A stretch of DNA of 8,756 bases, taken from positions 1 through 8,756 of the forward strand of contig JALOBO010000057.1 of assembly GCA_023228225.1 (NCBI GenBank), given 5' to 3'. This DNA comes from Clostridia bacterium. Lineage in GTDB: Bacteria; Bacillota; Clostridia; Christensenellales; UBA1242. Shown here piece after piece: positions 5,270 through 8,756 of this stretch (position 1 is the stretch's first letter; each line of letters opens with the position of its first letter). The notes under the pieces were generated by a model. The model made no database searches, had not been told where the DNA came from, and saw nothing but the letters and a program-made list of their open reading frames with translations. Position numbers and translations under genes: made by a program.

Positions 5270-5794
5270 ATGGAAATTTCAGAAGTTGAAAATAATCAGT
5301 TATTCAAAAATATGGTAAAGAACCAGCTTGAAGGTCCTGAAGGTGCACTGGAAAACATTTATACAGACAGGTATCAAACGGCATCCATAATATGTGATAT
5401 AACAGGAAGTGACTGCTGGCGTGAGAATTGCAAAGGTTGCCAGGTTGCAGAGGAGCACGTTAGAAAGAGTATACAGAATGATGTTGAATACTGTCTTCCT
5501 ACTCTCGATTTTGAGTATAAAGGTGTAAAGTGCAAAAAGAACTATAATAACTCTTTCTATGAGTTTAAGTCTTTTGAAGAGTTTAAGAAGGCTTTTAAAG
5601 GATCTGCCTGGCTTGATAGACTTGAGACACTTCACACACTACCTGAGAAGATAAAAACTAGCTACTATGTATGGAATGAGTACGCAGAACTCATAACAAG
5701 TTTGTATACTATCACAGGTTATATGTATTTAGATGAATACCCACTGTTGATAATCTGTACAGATAGAATATTTGTAGAAGCTCCATATATTTAA
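5270..5794 (+). CDS. Hypothetical protein with small Cys cluster (174 aa)
   Basis: The start is fixed by GAGGTG at 5259-5264, directly after the previous stop. The 174-residue protein has a short Cys cluster, D-C-W-R-E-N-C-K-G-C (C49, C54, C57), with C42, C75 and C88 near by, suggesting a metal site. The middle is aromatic and Lys-rich (YNNSFYEFKSFEEFKKAF, 95-109). The C-terminal third is hydrophobic and aromatic (LITSLYTITGYMYL, 141-154) but broken by charged residues, so I do not predict a membrane helix with confidence. No family is recognised. Confidence 0.75.
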   Translation: MEISEVENNQLFKNMVKNQLEGPEGALENIYTDRYQTASIICDITGSDCWRENCKGCQVAEEHVRKSIQNDVEYCLPTLDFEYKGVKCKKNYNNSFYEFKSFEEFKKAFKGSAWLDRLETLHTLPEKIKTSYYVWNEYAELITSLYTITGYMYLDEYPLLIICTDRIFVEAPYI

Positions 5795-5806
5795 GAGGTG
5801 TTTGAA

Positions 5807-5941
5807 ATGATAAACGAAAGCAAAAATACTGCATGGGAAAATCTTATAGTTGCTTTAAAAACTTATTTAGAATTTGAGCCAGATACCGACTATGTGTTTG
5901 ATAAACTAGAAGAAGCTATTAACGCTGTGGAGGAAAATTAA
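5807..5941 (+). CDS. Hypothetical acidic helical microprotein (44 aa)
   Basis: The ATG at 5807 follows GAGGTG at 5796-5801, and 44 codons run to TAA at 5939, which directly abuts the ATG of the glutaredoxin-like gene. The product looks like two amphipathic helices (TAWENLIVALKTYLEFE and DYVFDKLEEAINAVEEN) joined by P-D-T-D. This pattern is typical of a small helical hairpin, and the net charge is strongly acidic. It also carries the next gene's ribosome site in its last codons. No family is recognised. Confidence 0.6.
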   Translation: MINESKNTAWENLIVALKTYLEFEPDTDYVFDKLEEAINAVEEN

Positions 5942-6259
5942 ATGATAGTAAATGTATATTCTACAGAAGTTTGTCCAAAATGTCAGAAACTTAAAAAGTT
6001 TTTCAAAGCTAAGGGTATTGCATTTGAATCTCTTGATATGCAGGAAGCAGAAAATCTTGCAGAGCTCAGGTTTAACCAGGTATTCACGAATAACGCTCCT
6101 GTGCTTCAGGTGGAAGATAGGTTTTTTACTGTAGAAGAGATATTCAAAGGTACTGAACTGTTTGAAAGTAAAGTGCTTAGTGAGTATAATAATGCAGTGG
6201 CTTCAAGTGACGCTCCTATTAAAATATTCTATGAGCAGGTTAAAAATATGAACATGTAA
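5942..6259 (+). CDS. Glutaredoxin-like thiol-disulfide oxidoreductase
   Basis: This 105-residue protein has a glutaredoxin fold. It opens with beta strand MIVNVYST, then the redox motif C11-P-K-C14, a Lys-rich helix (QKLKKFFKAKG), and a second strand AFESLDM. The cis-Pro stretch N-N-A-P53-V-L-Q-V-E-D comes before the final strand and helix (FFTVEEIFKG). A further 30 residues follow the core and look helical. CPxC glutaredoxin-like proteins in viruses and archaea reduce ribonucleotide reductase or other partner thiols. No reductase gene is present here, so the partner is unknown. TGGAGG at 5928-5933 gives a good ribosome site 8 bases before the ATG. The location should be cytoplasmic, as no signal peptide is seen. 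Confidence 0.85.
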   Translation: MIVNVYSTEVCPKCQKLKKFFKAKGIAFESLDMQEAENLAELRFNQVFTNNAPVLQVEDRFFTVEEIFKGTELFESKVLSEYNNAVASSDAPIKIFYEQVKNMNM

Positions 6260-6303
6260 GAAAGTGCTTGAGGTAATAAACGTTTAATTATAGGGGTGAA
6301 AAC

Positions 6304-6822
6304 ATGCTACAGAAAATTAAAGAGTTTTATAGCGAGGATGGGGAACTTACTGACATAGAAGATGAAAAAATTTATTGGGATACGAATAAAAATGTATTCA
6401 GGCACAGATTTATTTGTTGTGACTGTGGAAAAGTTGTTATGTGCATGTGTTATGAATCTTTGGACTCAGCTATTATAGATGTAGAAGTTGGTTATGACTG
6501 TGAAGCATGTTCAGTAGCAAATGTTATACGAGGTTTAGATGCATTTGATATACTAGATATTTTTGAAGCTGAGAGAGTTAGTAAAGTAAAGAGTTACATA
6601 CAGGAGATAACTACTGAAAGTGCTATATCTAAGTATTTTGAGGGTGAAGAATTTAGTTGGTCTGATCTTTCAAACTGGGATTTACAGGAACTTATAGGGT
6701 GGGATGAAAACGAGGACAAAGTAAAAGATTTTGTGGTGGCACTTATGACAGAAGAAGAAAAGAGAAATGAGTATTATGAGGCTTGTGAGTGTTACGCAGA
6801 TGGTGAGATCTGTAATTTGTAA
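6304..6822 (+). CDS. Hypothetical acidic protein with N-terminal zinc ribbon (172 aa)
   Basis: GGGGTG just before the ATG at 6304 places the start. The N-terminal third holds a probable zinc ribbon made of C38-C-x-C41-G-K, C47-x-C49 and C66-x-x-C69. The remainder is very acidic and helical, with two repeated themes of Asp/Glu/Ile (GLDAFDILDIFEAE) and Trp (FSWSDLSNWDLQELIGWDE, 117-135). Three more Cys lie at the C terminus (161, 163, 170). The family is unknown. A ribbon followed by an acidic tail could bind nucleic acid or a protein partner, but this is inference. It is the last gene before the strong terminator at 6831. Confidence 0.75.
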   Translation: MLQKIKEFYSEDGELTDIEDEKIYWDTNKNVFRHRFICCDCGKVVMCMCYESLDSAIIDVEVGYDCEACSVANVIRGLDAFDILDIFEAERVSKVKSYIQEITTESAISKYFEGEEFSWSDLSNWDLQELIGWDENEDKVKDFVVALMTEEEKRNEYYEACECYADGEICNL

Positions 6823-6830
6823 TATTTAAT

Positions 6831-6856
6831 AGGCGTGGAAACACGCCTTTTCTTTC
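6831..6856 (+). terminator. Stem-loop terminator
   Basis: AGGCGTG (6831-6837) pairs with CACGCCT (6842-6848) around a GAAA tetraloop and runs into TTTTCTTTC. It lies 9 bases after the stop of the 172-residue gene and just before a new TATA box. It is the strongest terminator in the window. Confidence 0.8.
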
Positions 6857-6860
6857 TACC

Positions 6861-6876
6861 TCCGAAGATTTATATA
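6861..6876 (+). promoter_or_regulatory. Archaeal BRE/TATA promoter of the HNH gene
   Basis: TCCGAAGA (BRE-like) directly precedes TTTATATA at 6869-6876. Transcription should start near 6900, leaving a leader of about 20 bases that contains AAGGGGGAT (6907-6915). Its position just after a terminator marks the HNH gene as a separate transcription unit. Confidence 0.65.
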
Positions 6877-6921
6877 CATTGAAAAGAATTACTTTGTATA
6901 GGAATTAAGGGGGATTAAGAA

Positions 6922-7344
6922 ACGACACAACAAATAACCTGGCAAGAGTCAAAAGCTTTTTTGAAAAATTGGAACGCTTCAAAGAGTAAAGATAAGTTGC
7001 ATATGCACTACATAAATTACATTAATAACCGTCCAGCAGGCGACATCCTCCCAATGGGTAGGTCTTCACAGGGATGCAAAGGTCCTAATGGCCACCGCCC
7101 AAGGGGGGCTCTACATGGTTTTAATGCACACAAAAATTTAATTTCTGCTGTTCATGGAGACTGCTGTGCTGTTTGTGGGCAGTCAAGAGATGAAACACAG
7201 ATCACTTTTCACCATGTAAAACCAATAGCAATCTTTCACGATAATGATATTACAAACATTCTGCCAGTTTGTGACAAATGCCACAAAGAATTACACAGGG
7301 CTCCAGCAATGTTTGACAACTCATTGATAAAAGTAACAGTTTAA
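6922..7344 (+). CDS. HNH endonuclease, apparent ACG start
   Basis: This HNH-family (beta-beta-alpha metal) nuclease carries the full motif: C82-x-x-C85, H97-H98 with x-x-P, N112, P-V-C117-x-x-C120-H121 and H125. The paired Cys hold a structural zinc, while His and Asn bind the catalytic metal. The N-terminal part (residues 1-40) is basic and helical, and residues 41-72 form a Gly/Pro/Arg-rich linker. No ATG, GTG or TTG lies at a proper distance from the ribosome site AAGGGGGAT (6907-6915). ACG at 6922 is 6 bases away and opens the same frame; TTG at 6961 is the first standard start but is 45 bases away. I therefore place the start at ACG (140 aa); from TTG it would be 127 aa. A free-standing HNH with its own promoter suits a homing endonuclease, though a packaging or nicking role is possible. 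Confidence 0.8.
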   Translation, partial: TTQQITWQESKAFLKNWNASKSKDKLHMHYINYINNRPAGDILPMGRSSQGCKGPNGHRPRGALHGFNAHKNLISAVHGDCCAVCGQSRDETQITFHHVKPIAIFHDNDITNILPVCDKCHKELHRAPAMFDNSLIKVTV

Positions 7345-7359
7345 AGTTAGGTGGTATAA

Positions 7360-7506
7360 ATGGAAACTGAAACAAGAACAGGATTAGAGTATTATTCATA
7401 TAGCCATGCAGCAAAGAGATATGTATACATTCCTCCTGCGGAAGATATTGCAGAAAGAGAAATTGCATTTGAGGCAGCAAATAGGAAAGTTAAAACAAGA
7501 AAGTAA
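7360..7506 (+). CDS. Hypothetical small protein (48 aa)
   Basis: The ATG at 7360 has the window's typical GGTGGT-ATAA ribosome site (7350-7355) and opens 48 codons to TAA at 7504. The peptide (starting METETRTGLEYYSYSHAAKRY) has a Tyr-rich front, a Pro pair and a basic helical end (AFEAANRKVKTRK). It is likely co-transcribed with the HNH gene 15 bases upstream. Its stop is 9 bases from the stop of the convergent minus-strand gene. The YYSYSHAAKRYVYIPP pattern resembles a short DNA- or protein-binding hairpin, but no family is recognised. Confidence 0.6.
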   Translation: METETRTGLEYYSYSHAAKRYVYIPPAEDIAEREIAFEAANRKVKTRK

Positions 7507-7526
7507 AAGAGAGGCTTAATCCTCTC
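7500..7526 (-). terminator. Hairpin terminator at a convergent junction
   Basis: GAGAGG (7509-7514) and CCTCTC (7521-7526) form a perfect stem around CTTAAT. Read on the minus strand, the stem is followed by TTTTACTTTC, as expected of a terminator for the minus-strand gene, whose stop codon lies in the loop. On the plus strand it is followed by a CT-rich run and may also stop the HNH unit. Confidence 0.5.
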
Positions 7527-7785
7527 CTTCCTCTTCTTCATTACTCTTACCATTTCTTCTTCTGCTTTTAGGTCCAGAGAACACACCAACATTTTGAAGT
7601 GCGTAAAGTGCTGTATCCCAGGTGTCTTCTTCTGCCTCAGCAGCAGAGTACATTTTTTCAAGTTCAAGCATTTGTTTTCCAAGATCTACTTTCTTCTGTT
7701 TTGCTTCCAGCAGTCTCTTGTGAAACTCTTCTTCGAGTTCTCTCATGCTCTGAGGATTCTTTCTAGCTGTTGTTTCTCCTACCAT
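7516..7785 (-). CDS. Coiled-coil protein on the minus strand (89 aa)
   Basis: This is the only gene on the minus strand. It has its own promoter (TATA at 7822-7831) and the ribosome site GGAGATG 7 bases before the ATG. The protein has a long charged coiled coil (about residues 11-52, with L-E-E-E-F-H-K-R-L-L-E and LGKQMLELEKMY). A short hydrophobic stretch around DTALYALQNVGVF follows, and a basic patch (SRRRNGKS) leads into an acidic tail ending in EEEEGED. This layout could suit a small scaffold or a DNA-associated protein. No family is recognised. The frame overlaps other long frames on both strands, but only this one has a promoter, a ribosome site and a terminator. Confidence 0.75.
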   Translation of the reverse strand: MVGETTARKNPQSMRELEEEFHKRLLEAKQKKVDLGKQMLELEKMYSAAEAEEDTWDTALYALQNVGVFSGPKSRRRNGKSNEEEEGED

Positions 7786-7821
7786 TTGTTTTCATCTCCA
7801 AACTATACTATTACTTGTATC

Positions 7822-7838
7822 CATATATACGTTTTCAG
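7822..7838 (-). promoter_or_regulatory. Archaeal TATA promoter of the minus-strand gene
   Basis: On the minus strand, CTGAAAAC leads directly into GTATATATG (TATA at 7822-7831), a good BRE plus TATA pair. A start near 7801 leaves a leader of about 15 bases that carries the GGAGATG ribosome site. Confidence 0.6.
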
Positions 7839-7855
7839 AATACGCTTTTTCAGGA
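7828..7855. repeat. Imperfect tandem repeat in the divergent promoter region
   Basis: TACGTTTTCAGAA (7828-7840) is followed at once by TACGCTTTTTCAGGA (7841-7855). The first copy overlaps the TATA/BRE of the minus-strand gene. The pair may form an operator, or may be a duplicated promoter element. Confidence 0.4.
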
Positions 7856-7858
7856 AGT

Positions 7859-7885
7859 TTTAAATACTATTGAGAACATATATAA
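7859..7885 (+). promoter_or_regulatory. Promoter region of the membrane protein/glycosyltransferase operon
   Basis: Two TATA-like elements are present. TTTAAATA at 7859-7866 would start RNA near 7887, keeping the AGGTGGT ribosome site (7896-7902) in the leader. ACATATATAA at 7876-7885 is the stronger match but would start RNA near 7906, giving an almost leaderless message without that site. Which one is used cannot be told from sequence. Confidence 0.5.
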
Positions 7886-7909
7886 TAAGGTTACTAGGTG
7901 GTATGTAAG

Positions 7910-8236
7910 ATGATAAAACAAATTCATATTGATAAAGGACAAATAGGTGGAGTTATCCAGGTGATAACACAGTCTATGTTTATCGTTAATATTTTTAATT
8001 TTATTGGTGTTTGGACGTTGCTCTATGATAGGTTTTTAAGAGGGATCATTCCCTTTTACCTTGGAATGTGTATAGTTGTATGTTGTGCACTTGCATGGTG
8101 GACTGCTTACTATTCTATAATATATCCTTCACTGTCTCAATACTCAAATAGGCAGGCATGGAAACATAACAGCCCAATAAAAACGGAGTTTGAGAGGTTG
8201 AATAAAAGATTAGATGATCTGGAGGCTAAATTATGA
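7910..8236 (+). CDS. Two-helix membrane protein with C-terminal coiled coil (108 aa)
   Basis: The product has a short polar N terminus (IKQIHIDKGQIGG). Two membrane segments follow at about residues 20-38 (TQSMFIVNIFNFIGVWTLL) and 46-68, the second rich in Cys and Trp. A cytoplasmic tail ends in the coiled coil EFERLNKRLDDLEAKL (93-108). I chose the ATG at 7910, spaced 7 bases from GGTGGT, over the GTG at 7898, which lies inside that site. Its TGA overlaps the glycosyltransferase start (ATGA), so the two are made together. It may anchor or help the glycosyltransferase or form part of a viral envelope; both are inference. I do not recognise the family. Confidence 0.75.
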   Translation: MIKQIHIDKGQIGGVIQVITQSMFIVNIFNFIGVWTLLYDRFLRGIIPFYLGMCIVVCCALAWWTAYYSIIYPSLSQYSNRQAWKHNSPIKTEFERLNKRLDDLEAKL

Positions 8237-8756
8237 GAGTGTTAATGTTATCTACCGTGCACGGTGTGCATGACCATAGAATTTATTATAAAGAGGCTGT
8301 TTCTTTATCAAAAGAGCATAATGTAACAGTTATAGCAATAGATAAATCTTGCAATTGTAGTGATGTGGATAATAACTGCGTGTTAATAAGGGGCTTTGAT
8401 GGGAAAATATCTATGAAAGATCATATACCCAACTGTGTTATGGCTCTTGCAAGTAGTCTGTGCTATAGTGCAGATGTAATTCATTGTCATGAACCAAGCT
8501 CATTGTTTATTGGTTGTATTCATAAGTTCTTGTGGGGGTCTAAGTTGGTTTATGACAGACATGAATACTACCCCAGGTTGATAGGTGAGAAGGTTAAAAG
8601 ACTGTTTAAAAGCAGCCTTTTAACTAAACTTGCAGAAAAAGTAGAGTCTATTGCTGAAAAAATAATGATGGCATATGCTGATAGAGTAATTGTTGTAGAC
8701 GCTGAGATGAGTGAACAGATAGAAAACGATCTAATACTTCATAATTACCCTGAAGG
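8233..8756 (+). CDS. GT4-type glycosyltransferase, N-terminal part (3' partial)
   Basis: The ATG at 8233 overlaps the previous stop, and the frame stays open for 174 codons to the window end. The sequence fits the N-terminal Rossmann-like domain of GT-B glycosyltransferases of the GT4 type. It has a first strand MRVLMLSTVHGVHDHRIYYK, a basic helix EAVSLSKEH, then ADVIHCHEPSSLFIGC and KLVYDRHEYYPR, both typical of the family. A helical region precedes ADRVIVVDAEMSEQIE. The donor-binding C-terminal domain with its E-x7-E motif lies outside the window. The expected role is sugar transfer onto a lipid- or protein-linked glycan at the membrane. Viruses and plasmids use such enzymes to modify virion or host surface sugars. 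Coupling to a membrane protein supports a surface role. Confidence 0.85.
   Translation, partial: MRVLMLSTVHGVHDHRIYYKEAVSLSKEHNVTVIAIDKSCNCSDVDNNCVLIRGFDGKISMKDHIPNCVMALASSLCYSADVIHCHEPSSLFIGCIHKFLWGSKLVYDRHEYYPRLIGEKVKRLFKSSLLTKLAEKVESIAEKIMMAYADRVIVVDAEMSEQIENDLILHNYPE

Noticed and set aside
5300..5635. Minus-strand frame of 111 codons with hydrophobic stretches
   Set aside because: It is fully antisense to the 174-residue gene at 5270, which has a good ribosome site and tight operon spacing. Leu/Ile/Phe-rich antisense frames are expected opposite Lys/Glu-rich genes in low-GC DNA.
5952..6134. Second plus-strand frame inside the glutaredoxin-like gene
   Set aside because: It is out of frame with a clear CPKC/cis-Pro glutaredoxin and shows only a Leu/Arg/Lys-biased shadow sequence.
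7392..7682. Alternative minus-strand frame of 96 codons
   Set aside because: It overlaps both the minus-strand coiled-coil gene and the plus-strand 48-residue gene, crosses the hairpin at 7509-7526, and has no promoter or ribosome site of its own.
7594..7863. Plus-strand frame of 89 codons, Phe/Cys/Ser-rich
   Set aside because: It is antisense to the minus-strand coiled-coil gene, runs across that gene's promoter, and has no ribosome site. Its composition is that of a mirrored charged gene.
1..8756. CRISPR array, tRNA or rRNA
   Set aside because: No regularly spaced repeats and no tRNA- or rRNA-like stretch were seen on either strand by eye; gaps between genes are short.

Overview
The window is low-GC, densely coded DNA that looks archaeal. 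Three intergenic regions carry TATA boxes with A-rich, BRE-like sequence just upstream. Genes start behind GGTG-type Shine-Dalgarno sequences that match an archaeal 16S tail, and the clearest terminator is a GC stem running into T residues. The content (an IS607-type transposon, a MazG-like pyrophosphohydrolase, an XPD/DinG-like helicase, a lone HNH protein, a glutaredoxin, a glycosyltransferase and many tiny unknown genes in overlapping operons) suggests a virus, provirus or plasmid of a low-GC archaeon. A methanogen or relative is my guess; no marker in the window fixes the host.

Layout. (1) 1-1377: right part of an IS607-like element, with the last 27 codons of a probable serine recombinase (tnpA), a full tnpB that lacks the usual zinc ribbon, and a run of hairpins over the 3' end of tnpB that probably belongs to an omega-like guide RNA. 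(2) 1412-4417: an operon behind a strong TATA box held inside a perfect dyad. Its genes encode a Cys-rich microprotein, a MazG-like NTP pyrophosphohydrolase, a two-helix membrane protein, a zinc-finger protein, a coiled-coil protein, the helicase and a 52-residue zinc-ribbon protein. Junctions are tight or overlapping (ATGA, TAATG, GTGTGA). (3) 4474-6822: a run of nine small genes, mostly unrecognised and acidic, including a glutaredoxin-like protein, closed by a strong terminator at 6831-6856. (4) 6869-7506: a separately promoted unit with an HNH protein that seems to start at ACG, followed by a 48-residue protein. (5) 7500-7785: a single minus-strand coiled-coil gene, convergent with unit 4, with a shared hairpin at the stop codons. 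(6) 7786-7909: a divergent promoter region. (7) 7910-8756: a two-helix membrane protein translationally coupled to a GT4-type glycosyltransferase that runs off the window.

Read together, region 2 looks like a nucleotide-pool and DNA-processing operon. Region 3 looks like the fast-evolving small-gene region typical of viruses and plasmids. Region 7 may modify a cell-surface or virion glycan. No CRISPR array, tRNA or rRNA was seen, and no gap between genes exceeds about 300 bases.
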